From the NCBI GenBank assembly GCA_037127255.1, contig JBANSL010000010.1, forward strand, positions 27,608,620 to 27,672,619: a stretch of 64,000 bases of DNA, written 5' to 3'. Positions 23,459 to 35,340 of the stretch are shown here, one piece after another. Position 1 is the first letter of the stretch; each line of letters opens with the position of its first letter. This stretch comes from Persicaria tinctoria (lineage: Eukaryota; Streptophyta; Magnoliopsida; Caryophyllales; Polygonaceae). The notes under the pieces were generated by a model. That model was not told the DNA's origin. It searched no databases and saw only the letters and a list, made by a program, of their open reading frames with translations. Both the position numbers and the translations under genes were made by a program.

Positions 23459-26400
23459 ATGGTTGATCCGAGACGTGGCTTAGATGGGCGTGGGGGTAGG
23501 GCGCGTCGCGGCAGGGGACGCCCTCGTCGAGTTGCCGCTGAGGGTACCGAGGGGCGGGTTTCGCCACCGCGAGTTGATGACCGGGTGCCAGCTTCCCCAG
23601 AGACTAGGATTGGGCAGCTAGAGTCAGCGCTTCATGATATTCTGAGCGAGCTACGTGGAGGGGCTCGATCTACGGCGCCGACGCCAGAGGTCCCAGTTCA
23701 GCAGCCAGCCGAGCCTGTGGTCGATGCGTGCCCTGAGAAGCGCATCGATTGGGTCAAGAGGTTTGCTCAGTGTAGCCCGCCGACCTTCGCGGGAGGCGTC
23801 GGAGATGACGTTGAGAGATGGCTGCGTGATATGGAGGGGTTATTTGACCATGTTGCTGTACCTGACTCTGAGAGACAGAGACTTGCTGCTGGACTTTTAC
23901 GGGAGGACGCGAATGCCAGATGGTTTGGCTGCAAGAGGGAGCGGACCGAGTGGACTTATGACGACTTCAGATCCCTGATGCTGAGGGAGTACCGTCCACC
24001 AGGGATACAGTTGGCTAGGGAGGTATCTTTTATGCGTGGCATCTGTGACCGGTCGGCTTCTGTAGCTGCTATCGTTCGCCAGTTCAAGAGCGAGCTGATA
24101 TACTACGATCACCTATGTCCATCCGACGAGAGTCGGATCCGTTTGCTGTCTATGAGATTGCCGCCTCCTGTCCTTCTGCATGCGTCCAGCTTGGGAGCTG
24201 TCAGCTTTGACCGATTTCTGGAGGTCATCCTTATGTATGATCAGCAGAGGATTCTGTGTGAGACTTCCTACTCTACTGTTCGCCCTGAGGCGAAGAGGGC
24301 GCGTCCAGCCGACACCCGTGGAGACGACAGATCTAGGAGAGGAGCGTTTAGAGGAGGATATTACGGAGCTGCACAGAGAGCACCCCCAGTTCAGACTGCT
24401 TATGGAGGAGATGCCAGAGTGAGGACCTGCCATGGATGTTTCGGGAGGGGCCACTTCATTGCTTCTTGCCCAGACCGTTCGACTGTCTGCTACACCTGTG
24501 GTACTATGGGGCACCGAGCTGCTACATGCCCTCAGAGTCGTGGAGCTCCAGCTACTGCACAGCCACCGAGACTTCCTGTGGCTCCTCAGCCACCACTGCT
24601 GACATATCCCCAGGGCCAGGGTCAGGGCCAGGGACGAGGTGACCCTTCCGGCAGAGGCCGAGGCGGAGGTAGAGGAGGTAGAGGTTCCGGACGTGGAGGT
24701 AGAGGACCATCTGGGTCAGGTCAGGGTCGTGGATCATCTTCTGTAGGACCTTCAGGGTCAGGGTATGATCGTGGCCAGAGTTCGGGAGGTCGAGGACCAG
24801 GATTACCCCCACCGCCCCGTGTATTTCAGATGCATGCTGATGACCGCTCAGCCCCGACTTCTGCAGGTACGATATTCTTCCATGATGAGTGCCTATCTAT
24901 CTTGTTTGACACTGGTGCGACTCACTGCTTCATAGCAGAGGCGTGCGTGGCCAGGCTGAGCCTGAGCTGCACGAGTGGTTCACCCCTTACTATTGGTCTG
25001 GCGGATGGGGCCAAGGTTAGGACGAGTCGTGAGATTTTAGGGTGCCCCATTCGGATAGGTGAGCGAGAGTGGCCTACCGACCTTATAGTTATGCCATTGA
25101 GGATGGACGATCTCATCTTGGGTATGGACTTCATGGACCACTACGGGGCTATCATCAACTTGCGGACGAGGACAGTGTCGATTTTGGCATCTGACGGGAC
25201 TGAGCACCAGGTTTGGGGGAGCGACCCTAAGAGGAATGGATCACTCATCAGCGTAGTCAGAGCCGCCAGACTTTTAGACCAGGGTTGCGTCGGGTATTGG
25301 TGTTATGCTTTAGAGGTGGATCGCATACACCCCAGTATATCAGATGTTCCCGTTGTCAGAGACTTCGCAGATGTGTTTCCAGAGGAGCTGCCAGGACTTC
25401 CCCCGCCGAGAGAGGTCGACTTTGCGATTGAGTTGGAGCCAGGCACCAGGCCTATCTCGCGAGTCCCTTATCGCATGGCACCGACGGAGATGGCCGAGCT
25501 GAAGGCTCAGCTAGAGGAGCTAGCTGAGAAGGGCTACATTCGGCCTAGTGCATCGCCTTGGGGAGCGCCAGTGCTATTCGTCAAGAAGAAGGATGGGTCG
25601 TTGAGACTGTGCATCGACTATCGGGAGCTGAACCGGGCGACGGTGAAGAACCGTTATCCTCTTCCCCGGATTGATGATCTGATGGATCAGCTGCAGGGCG
25701 CCGTGGTCTTCTCGAAGATCGACTTGAGGTCGGGCTATCATCAGCTCAGGGTGAAGCCAGAGGATGTTCCGAAGACCGCTTTTCGGACCCGCTATGGTCA
25801 CTACGAGTTCGTGGTCATGCCGTTTGGGCTGACCAATGCACCAGCCGCGTTCATGGAGCTCATGAACCGAGTGTTCATCGACTTCTTGGACAAGTTCGTC
25901 GTCGTCTTCATCGATGACATCTTAGTCTACTCGAGGAGTAGAGAGGAGCACGAGGAGCATTTGAGGATTGTGCTAGAGACGCTGAGGAAGCATCAGCTGT
26001 ATGGGAAGTACAGCAAGTGTGAGTTCTGGCTCACAGAGGTGGCTTTCTTAGGCCACGTTATTTCAGCTGAGGGAGTTGCCGTGGATCCGGCAAAGATTGA
26101 TGCCATCGTTGCTTGGGAGGTGCCCAAGAACGTCAGAGATATCCGCTCATTCCTGGGATTGGCTAGTTACTACAGGAGGTTCGTCCAGGGTTTCTCGAGT
26201 ATTGCTAGACCGATGACACAGCTGCTGAAGAAGGACGTCCCCTTCGAGTGGAGTTCAGATTGTCAGGCCAGCTTTGAGCTTCTGAAGCAGAAGTTGACGA
26301 CTGCTCCGGTGTTAGCTCTGCCAGATGGGACAGAGGACTTCGTTATCTACACAGATGCTTCGCATTCCGGCTTGGGTTGTGTTCTGCATCAGAGAGATCG

Positions 26401-28306
26401 GGTCATCGCTTATGCTTCGCGTCAGCTGAAGCCTGCAGAGGTGTCTTACCCCATCCATGATTTGGAGTTGGCAGCCGTGATTCACGCTCTGAAGATCTGG
26501 AGGCATTATCTGTATGGTACTTCTTGCAAGGTGATGACGGATCACAAGGGCTTGAAGTACATTTTCACACAGAAGGAGCTCAACATGCGTCAGAGACGAT
26601 GGTTGGAGCTTCTGAAGGACTATGACTTGGACATAGTCTACCATCCAGGGAAGGCCAATGTAGTGGCAGATGCGTTGAGTAGGAAGACTCATCATGAGGT
26701 GGCCGTTGAGAGGCTTACAGCTCAGCGAGACTTGCAGAGAGATCTGTTGAGATGCTGCTTTGAGGTGTGGATTCAGCGAGACCGCGGGCAGTTGTCGTTC
26801 TTAGAGGTGCAGGCAGAGTTGTCAGCAGAGATTCGGCAGGGCCAGGCAGATTGTCCAGAGATTGCAGTTCTGAGAGAGCGGATGGCTCAGGGCAGATTCA
26901 GAGAGCTTGCAGAGAGAGCAGACGGGATGCTGACCTTCCAGGGCAGAGTTGTAGTTCCCTCGACGTCAGATTTGAGGCAGAGGATCATGCAGGAGGCTCA
27001 CTCCACCCCTTATTCTGTCCATCCAGGGACGAATAAGATGTATCAAGATCTGAGGAGGAGTTATTGGTGGAAGAGGATGAGAGCAGACATCACAGAGTTC
27101 GTGGCCAGATGTCAGGTTTGCCAGCAGGTTCGGATTGATCACCAGAGGCCGGGAGGACCCGTCCAGTCACTTCCAGTTCCCGAGTGGAAGTGGACAGACA
27201 TCTCCATGGATTTCGTCACTGGGTTGAGACGAGACGTCAGAGGATTTGACACTATTTGGGTCGTGGTCGACAGGTTGACCAAGTCGGCCCATTTCATAGC
27301 TATTCAGGAGACATGGCCAGCTTCGAAGTTAGCAGACGAGTTCATTCGCCAGATTGTGAGGCTTCACGGAGTACCAGAGAGGATCGTATCTGATCGAGAT
27401 GGGCGCTTCACCTCGAGGTTTTGGCAGCAGATTTAGGAGAGTTTGGGCTCCAGATTGCATTTCAGTACGGCTTATCACCCGCAAACAGATGGCCAGAGCG
27501 AGAGGACGATTCAGACGTTGGAGGACATGTTGCGATCGTGCGTCTTGGATTGGGGTGACCATTGGGTCAAGCATCTACCGCTAGTGGAGTTTTCTTACAA
27601 CAACAGCTACCACGCGTCGATCGAGATGGCCCCCTATGAGGCTTTGTATGGGAGGCGATGCAAGTCGCCGGTTTGCTGGGACGAGCCTGCAGATACAGTT
27701 CTGTCATTGCCCGAGATGGTCAGAGAGACAGTTGATAAGGTTGGTCGCATCCGAGAGCATATGAGGGTAGCCCAGGATCGACAGAAGAAGTATGCGGACA
27801 GACGGAGGACCGAGCTTGAGTTTGAGGTAGGCTCGCATGTATGGCTTCGAGTTTCACCCACCAGGGGAGTTCGACGGTTCGGCATCAAAGGGAAGTTGAG
27901 TCCGAGGTTCATTGGCCCATTTGAGATCCTAGAGAGGGTTGGTGTGGTAGCCTACCGTTTAGCCTTACCTCCATCCTTAGCCGGCGTCCATGACGTCTTT
28001 CATGTCTCCCAGCTCCGTCAGTATATTCCCGACCCTAGTCATGTCCTTGACCACTCAGACCTTCACGTTGAGCCTGACCATACCTTTGTAGAGCGTCCGG
28101 TGAGGGTCCTTGATCGTCGTGTCAAGAAGCTTAGGAACAGGGAGGTTCCTTTGCTTCTGGTTCAGTGGTCTAGGAGGAGCCCTGAGGAGGCCACATGGGA
28201 GACCGAGGAGAGCATTCGGGCTAGCTATGGAGATGTCTTAGATGAGCTACTTGCGTCCTATGTTGAGCCGAGCGTAGACATTACCTTGACCTCTCGAGTG
28301 CGGTGA
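23459..28306 (+). pseudogene. Chromovirus gag-pol polyprotein with one nonsense codon
   Basis: One frame from ATG 23459 to 28306, interrupted only by TAG at 27434-27436 (codon 1326). Domains in order: basic N-terminus; gag; two zinc knuckles C-x2-C-x4-H-x4-C at about residues 324 and 344; Gly/Arg-rich linker 385-450; protease DTGA at about 484; reverse transcriptase with FIDD at about 819; RNase H starting YTDAS at about 966; integrase zinc finger HHCC near 1181-1230; first two catalytic Asp near 1245 and 1310. After the stop come the 'QTDGQSE' catalytic Glu region, the integrase tail and a C-terminal chromodomain (about 28096-28260). The stop separates the second Asp from the Glu, so integrase cannot be complete without read-through. 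TAG is one C-to-T change from CAG, as expected from cytosine methylation and deamination. Confidence 0.92.
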
Positions 28307-29053
28307 GTATGCCTAGTTAGTTGGTTGGGATTGGTTAGTGGTGTCTCCTTGATTTGTGTGCTTATACGTGGTAGTTATGTGCAGATCCTTGGTGATATGA
28401 TGTGATGAGCCTCGATGATGTGATGATGTGCTAGATATTATGGTATGTGACTGTCTTTGACGTGCTATAATCCCCTGCTTATCTTGAGAATATGATCATT
28501 CTGCTATATCCATGATACCAAATATTAGAAATGCTAGAGATTGAATGGTGGAATTATGATTTGACTCGGAACCTAGGAAGAGAATGTGGGATTAGCCTTT
28601 AGAGGTGGATGTAGAATGATTGGGAAGTTTGGGAATGCCTTGGTTAATGTCGAATTTCAAGAATTTCAAAAGGTGATTTGAGAAGGAACATAGATTTTGA
28701 GAAAACTATTCCAACCCGAGCTTTCATTATGACGCCCCACGAAGTGGATACAAGCATGTATGGGGGCACCTGTAGATCGCTTGCTAAGGCCTAGCGGAGA
28801 TGTCATAATGGTTTTGAGTTATGGTATGCCTGAGGAGTCGGAGTGGGGTGTGGTAGGGGCCCCTACCACATCCTTACTACGACCGATTGGGAGTATTATG
28901 ATCATGACGACGGTACTGTGAGATCTCATGGGGGCACTTATGAGGTACTTACGGGATCGATGACGTGATCCTTGGACTCACCAATTCCAACTTCATCCCC
29001 ACTTTAGGATGATTTTAGTCTCGGGGACGAGACTTGTTTTTAGAGGTGGATGA
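28307..29053 (+). other. Chromovirus 3' untranslated region with purine tract
   Basis: No ORF. It ends with 'ttagaggtggatga' immediately before the 3' LTR, the likely plus-strand primer. Confidence 0.6.
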
Positions 29054-31709
29054 TGTAAAGGCTCGGATTTTTAAAATATTAATTTTCGGAAAAAGAAAAT
29101 CAAAATGAATTTAAAATAAATTCCGACCCAAATTTTCCGATTTAAAAATCAATTCCGTCTTTCATTTCGGTTTTGAACGATCAATCAGCGGAAATTTAAA
29201 TCCCCGACCCGAGCTCTCAATTCCGTCATATTCCGAATCCTTATCCTAATCCAACTCATCACCTCCTAATTATAATAAAATCTTATCCTCACCTCCCCTC
29301 CCTCTCTTTTTGCTTTCTCTTATCCTAATCCAACTCATCACCTCCTAATTATAGTAAAATCTTATCCTCACCTCCCCTCCCTCTCTTTTTGCTTTCTCTT
29401 ATCCTAATCCAACTCATCACCTCCTAATTATAGTAAAATCTTATCCTCTCCTTTCCTTCCCCCACTCTTTTACCCCCTTATTTTGGCAAACAAACAATAC
29501 CTCACTCTTCACAAAAAAAATGGACCTTTTATGTGCAATTTGACCTTTGGAAAAATCAAATTTGTGTTGATTCTTCCTCTTCTCTCTCCTTCTCTCTCTC
29601 GACATTTCACAAGCCAAAACTGGTTCTTGAGCTTCCTCACGCCATTTCCACCACCGCCGCACCTCACCACCGCCACACCTCACCACCGCCACCTCCACCA
29701 CTGTCGCACCACCTCCTCCCCGGAGCGCCGCCGTCGCCCCCAGCAGCAGCCGGAGCCACCACCGCCGCCGAGCAGCACCTCTTCCCTTCTCCTTCCTCCC
29801 TGTTTTCTCCGAGAACCCCGGTAAGGCTCGTTTCCCTTTCCATTCGACTTCGAGCTGTGAAAAGCACCGCCTTTAACCCCCGTTCTTCCATCCTAGGCCG
29901 AGCTAGCGCGGATCGAGACTCCGGCGAGTCCATCGAGATCCCGACGAACTCCGACGAAGCTTCGGAGCCCTCTCGGTGAGCTCTCTTCCTTCCTCCTCGT
30001 TCCTTCCTTCCTCCCTGTGTGCGTGGGCCCCCCTTCCTCTTTTAAACCTCCAGCTCGTTGAATTGAAAGAAACAAATGGGAAGCTTCTTTGGGACTAACT
30101 TTTGAAGGGCCCGGTTTGGTTTAATTAAAACAAGGGGGCCGGGTTGGACTTTTATAAAATAAGTGGTGGTTTTTGGTAATTTTAATAAAGTGAGGTTGGT
30201 TTGGTAAATTAAAAATGAATGTTTTGATTTAATGAATATTGTTGGGATTTTATAAATATTTTATAAAGATGTTAAAATAAAAGATGTTAGAAGTAGTATG
30301 TAATATTATTAGGGTTAAAATATAAGATGTTGTTTGAGATTTAATATGTGATATTGTGGTGATTTATTATTGTGGTTAAATGTTAGATGATTATGATGAA
30401 GATGTGCAATTATATGCTAAGTAAGATTTTGAAATGATGGCATGCAAATTGGTTAAGTATGAAATGGGGATTATCCTAAGTTGGTGAATTGGAGAATTAT
30501 ATTGAGTATGCTTGTGAGATGTTGAGATGATAGATTACGAGATAAAGTTGATATTATGGAAATGATGATGTGACGGTTGTTATGTTAAGTTGTGAAGTTA
30601 TATGTGTGATAATTCTATGCTTTGTGTGCCTTAGAGATAGACTCATACATGTACTTATACTTGTTAGGTGATCATTTGTGACGTGTTGGATTCATATTGC
30701 CTGGTTGATTGCCTTTCGCTGTTCTGCGATACCAGGTAAGTCTCTTCGGAGCTTACTCAGATTGAATAGAGTGATTCCCTGCTATAGGTGCATGATATAC
30801 TAGGTGTTGCATTCATGATCAGCATGCCATGTAGTACCATGCTAGGTTGCATTGATCGTTGAGCATCCTATTTCTTTATGCGTATGTAAACAGAACGGCC
30901 GTTATCTGTGAAGTAACTAGAGTCTTTGCTAGGGTCATAGGGTAGCCCAGCCTCATCGGGTACCCTGAGTCAATCGAGTCATGCACTTCCTTTTATTATG
31001 ATATGGCTGCGGGCTTTATTGTGGAGCGGGTTAGGCATGCGTGCCGCCCAATTATGAATGAATGCATTCACGAGCTGGCCAGTCTCCACCTATCGGAAGG
31101 GGTGGAGGTAGGAGAGGGATATACCACTTGGTATTCTATGCTAAGGCCTTATTATTATTATGCACTTGATCTTAGGAGCATGTTAGTGTGTTACTATTCC
31201 GCCATGCATCTAGAAGCATCTTTATTAGGAATAGCGTATATGTGTGCTTATGGTTGGGATGCAGAGAAGTGGGCATCGATCTGATCCCGCCCCATATCAA
31301 TTTTTTTAGGTATTATCTATGTTCATCCTATCGGTGCTGTTTGCCTAATTACGCGGGTCATTTTGTCGGCGGAGAGTGAGCGCTGGAGTGTAGACTTCAC
31401 TAGACTCTGATTATATTTTGGGATTTATACTCTTGACTCCGTTTTGACCCGGCTCTGCCGTGGCACACTTTTGTATTATACTTGTTTCCGCTAGTTGCAC
31501 TATTTCCGATTTCCACGCTTAGATTTACGACAGGTACAGGGGACTTCCCCGGGGATTCCAACGATCCCTTCGATTTTGGGTATGAAATCCCCCTTTGAAA
31601 ACGTTAAAGTAAGTTTGAAACCTTCAACCTGTACTCGGGGCGCAAGGTCCTAACGGGGGGTTTTATCCCTCGAAACGTAACCTGGGAATCATAATCCCGG
31701 GCCGTTACA
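29054..31709 (+). repeat. 3' LTR of chromovirus
   Basis: Near-identical to 20321-22974. Differences seen include a CT insertion near 29596, cccagg/ccccgg near 29818 and tcgacgg/tcggcgg near 31368. Confidence 0.92.
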
Positions 31710-32070
31710 CGAACCTATCCCGAAAAAGAGTTGGGGACAACATAGACTAAGAGCCGACGCCAAGCACCACAATGCAGTGACACCGCTGGCCAGCGGTACA
31801 TCAGGAGTCCTATAGGCGATGAAGACGAACCTCCATGGAAATGTCCGTAATGCGGAGTCGCCTCGATACACATCGCCTCGACCCCAGCCAGACCCGACAC
31901 CGGACGCCAGAGCCCCAACTCAGGAGAGAAACGCCGCGAACAACGAGACTTGCAACCGAGAACCACCAATGTAAGACGCACCAAGAAACCCTATTGGGAT
32001 TTAATCAAGCCCTTTCGAGATTTAAACAAGCCCTTTCAGGATTTAAACAATCCATTTCGGGATTTTGTTA
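31710..32070 (-). mobile_element. Retroposon copy I, remaining part
   Basis: Continues 20147-20320. It matches copies II and III through 'gccaagcaccac', 'cggagtcgcc', 'ctcgaccccagccagacccg' and repeats of 'aagccctttcgggatt'. Confidence 0.6.
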
Positions 32071-32342
32071 AAAATATATGAAAGCATATATATATATTCA
32101 AAGACATAAAAACAGTATTGTGAAATATATATGTGTGTGTGTGAGAAACATATAAAGCTTATATTATTATTATATTTTATCGGGTAACTTTGGGCCCAAG
32201 GCCAAACCTTGGGCCCAAAGGAAAATTTACGGGCCTTGAGCTACATGCCAAGCGAGCCTTTCTTTTGTTTTGCGGTTATGCCGTTTTTACACACCTTTTT
32301 TTTTATATAATTATTCCAAACTAACATAACTTATTTTATTTT

Positions 32343-32768
32343 GGGTAGGCCACCCAATTTATGTACACCACCAACAGTTGGGCAAACAAACACCACTCTC
32401 AGCAGAAGCATTAGCTCTTAAAATAGGAATCCAACAAGTGCGGCAACTCAATATAGAAAAGATCCAAATTGAAGGAGATAGCAAGATAATCATTGACCAC
32501 TTAAATAGAAAATCTAACTGCCCTTGGGAGATCGAACTAATACTTTCGGATGCTCAAGTCCTGCTATCGACTGTGGAAGAAGTAGATTTCTTTCATGTTC
32601 CTCGTATGGGCAATAGAGTGGCGGATAAGGTTGCACACCTTAGTCACTCTGCCCGATGAGTCGATATTAAAAATGACTAAGGTCTTCTTGACCTCATCCG
32701 CAAGGATGCTGCCGGGTAGGGCCAGCCCACCCGAATTTTTTCCTAATAAAAAAAAAAAAATAATAATA
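32343..32768 (+). mobile_element. 5'-truncated L1 LINE with RNase H end
   Basis: An open stretch at 32378-32659 encodes the last part of an L1 ORF2: RNase H-like 'SAEALALKIGIQQ', 'IEGDSKIIIDHLN' and 'VPRMGNRVADKVAHL'. It is followed by 'tcctaataaaaa' and (TAA)n. A 17-bp target duplication ataacttattttatttt lies at 32326-32342 and 32769-32785. L1 elements insert by target-primed reverse transcription, usually truncated like this. Confidence 0.88.
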
Positions 32769-32869
32769 ATAACTTATTTTATTTTACTTCAATATAATTT
32801 TACCCATTTATTGAAACATGGTTTGACCAATTAACTGGGTAGGAGTCGGTGATTATTGAACATATTTGG

Positions 32870-33620
32870 AGATTATTCATTAAAAATGTCGATATTATTC
32901 GTATATACTTATAAGCTTGTAGAATTTGTCAGATACTTTTGAAATGTATCCCATTCCACATTATTCGATTTAAATTAGATAGATTATTCGCATGTAATAT
33001 GATGATTTTTGACGAGTTTATTTATTTTGGTGAGGCTAAAAAATTATTCAACACATTTGTACATTATTATTTGATCCTAAAAAAAATATTCGTATTTAAT
33101 AGGAAGAATTAGAGGGGTTTATTTGTACATTATTCGTATATAAGAGGAGGATTTTTTACGGATTTATTGTTTTTGGTTAGGTTAAAATATTATTCAACAC
33201 ATTTCTAAATTATTCGGTTAAATTAGAGAGATTATTCGGTTAAATTATAGAGATTATTCGTATGTAAGAAGATGATTATTTACATATTTATTGATTTTTT
33301 GAATGTTAAAATATTAATCAATAAACTTGTACATTATTCGGTAAAATCACAAAGAGTATATTATTCGGTTAAATTATAGAGATTATTCGTATGTAAGAAG
33401 ATGATTTTGTGAGATTAATTTTGTTATTAAGATAAATGTGTTAAAATTACATTATTCGAGTACTCCGTAATGATTATTCATATTTACCATAATGATTATT
33501 CAATTAAATTTGATATATTATTCGGTTAAATTATACTACTCCGTATAAATTATTCGTATCTAAGAGGACAAGTACGGAGTAGATATTATAGAATTACAGA
33601 TAATCATTACGGAGTACTTT
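32870..33620. repeat. ATTATTCGGT/ATTATTCGTA motif-rich arm
   Basis: The decamer 'attattcgg(t)' or 'gattattcgta' appears more than ten times at irregular spacing. The opposite-strand form 'accgaataat' is similarly frequent at 37640-38240 in the next TIR element. Confidence 0.6.
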
Positions 33621-33879
33621 ATTAAAAAAATCCAAAATTAAGTGTATTTGATGGGCCAAATATGTTGTACGGCACCTACGAGTACGGAATTGGTGTAGTA
33701 CCGACGTTCAATACACGCGCCACATGGTTTGATTGGTAGGGTTTTGTACGCCCTGGATATTTTTTAAATAAAAAAAATCAGAAATTTCAATGTAATCTCT
33801 ACCCTTGATTTCAACCAAATCAATAGTCGAGATGTGTTCTTAGGTTCTCACCTTAAGGGGTGTTCTCATCCGATCCATC

Positions 33880-33935
<56 letters not shown>

Positions 33936-34275
33936 AGTGGTTCCCTTGTGCACACCCCTTAGGGTGTAATTTGTGCACAAATCCGGGTCATTGATAGGGA
34001 GGAAATGGATGGCTATGATTAATTATGATTTTTAGTTTTTTTTAAATAACCAATAGGGTCCACGTTACACTTCCACCAAAATGAATTTTTTTTTGGGTTA
34101 TTTGCACAAATCCCACTTTTTTGGTGTGGGTTTGCAAAAATACCACTTTTTTGAAAAATTTGCACAATTACCATTGGTGGTATTTTTGCAAATAAAACTG
34201 GGAAGGGCTAAGTCGGTTGCAGGTTTCCACAAGGGGGAGAGAGAGAGGGAGGGAGAGAGAGAGAACCACCACCAG

Positions 34276-34683
34276 ATTGTCGGCGGCACTGTCGACTGAC
34301 TTGGACGATGGAGCCCCAGCGGGAGACTCCTCCGGCGCAGCGATCATTGGAGCGGGAGGTGAAACCGCCGGCGTCGGAGAATCGGAGGCCGGAGCATCTG
34401 CTGGAGACGGAGAGAGAGATTCCGGCGCTGGAGCAGGTGCCGATGTGGGAGACTTGCCGAACAACTCCTCGGGGAGGAGCACGCTGTCGACGGTGAAGAT
34501 GACGACGGGAGGAGCGGAGACGTCGTCGCCGGCGGTCTTCACTTTGAGGCCGTATTTCCCGGCGCCGTTGGTGGCGAGCGTTGTGAGGACGTCCTTGTTG
34601 GTCTTCAGAGAGCCCTTAGGGTTGTAGGTGTTGAGCGCGTGGTACTGGAGCAGGGAGACGATCTCGACGTTGGTGAGCTTCGA
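34276..34683 (-). pseudogene. Captured fasciclin-like arabinogalactan protein (FLA) fragment
   Basis: Residues 71-206 of a minus-strand open frame (34168-34893) read as the end of a FAS1 domain: '[15 protein letters not shown]', '[20 protein letters not shown]', '[14 protein letters not shown]', '[16 protein letters not shown]'. A Pro-Ala-Ser arabinogalactan region follows ('[20 protein letters not shown]'). FLA proteins are GPI-anchored cell-wall glycoproteins. The fragment lacks the signal peptide and the first part of FAS1. It seems to be missing codons between 'AGDDV' and 'VVIFTVDS', where family members carry a longer loop, and no GPI signal follows. The ORF's first 70 residues are unrelated. 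Confidence 0.78.
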
Positions 34684-34956
34684 CAGATGGCAGGCCTTCC
34701 ACCGCCGCCGACCAGATCTGAGGAGAAAGAAGCACAGATCCACGTTAAGCCCGGGAACAACCAGATCTGACGGCGAGCAGCGACCACGCACCAGATCCGA
34801 CCCGACAGCGACCAGATCTGACAACGAGGCACTAGATCCGGCCAGAATAAGAGCTAGACGGACAAGATTCGAGCCAATCGCCCCCGAAACCACTCAAAAA
34901 CTCCCAATCTCACACTAGATTTGAACCCGCTGACAGCCCGAACCCAAACCCGCATA

Positions 34957-35340
34957 ATGGAAACCCGTGTCACCCAATGTCAAACCCCTGTCACCCCATT
35001 TCGGAACCCTTCTCTACAAAATGGAAACCCGTGTCACCCAATGTCAAACCCCTGTCACCCCATTTCGGAACCCTTCTCTACAAAATGGAAACCCGTGTCA
35101 CCCAATGCCAAAGCCCTGTCACCCCATTTTGGAACCCTTCTCTACAAAATGGAAACCCGTGTTACCCAATGTCAAACCCATGTCACCCCATTTCGGAACC
35201 CTTCTCTACAAAATGGAAACCCGTGTCACCCAATGTCAAACCCCTGTCACCCCATTTCGGAACCCTTCTCTACAAAATGGAAACCCGTGTCACCCAATGT
35301 CAAACCCATGTCACCCCATTTCGGAACCCTTCTCTACAAA
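34957..35340. repeat. 64-bp tandem repeat, six copies, open in three forward frames
   Basis: Units begin with ATGG at 34957, 35021, 35085, 35149, 35213 and 35277, nearly identical. Because 64 is one more than a multiple of three and the unit has no stop in any phase, all three forward frames stay open across the array and encode the same repeating peptide in rotation. Coding is possible but unsupported by any start, codon or family evidence. Confidence 0.9.

Larger units (their letters stand above)
20321..31709 (+). mobile_element. Tekay-type chromovirus LTR retrotransposon, nearly intact
   Basis: It has a 2654-bp 5' LTR, tRNA-iMet primer-binding site, one gag-pol frame with chromodomain, a purine-rich tract and a 2656-bp 3' LTR. 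Flanks are cgaaa and cgaac, a 4/5 match. By eye the LTRs differ by about five substitutions and one 2-bp indel, so the insertion is very recent. One in-frame stop breaks integrase. It inserted into retroposon copy I. Confidence 0.9.
19999..33882. mobile_element. Large TIR element between TA and CT/TA microsatellites, with nested insertions
   Basis: The left end 'ggtgagaacacccctta' (20010) with 'gtgagaactaagaacaa' is matched inverted at 33832-33870 ('tgttcttaggttctcacc', 'aaggggtgttctc'). The left end abuts (TA)n; the right abuts (CT)n/(TA)n. Most of its 13.9 kb is later insertions: a split retroposon, a complete LTR retrotransposon and an L1 tail. No transposase was seen, so the core is non-autonomous. 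Confidence 0.6.
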
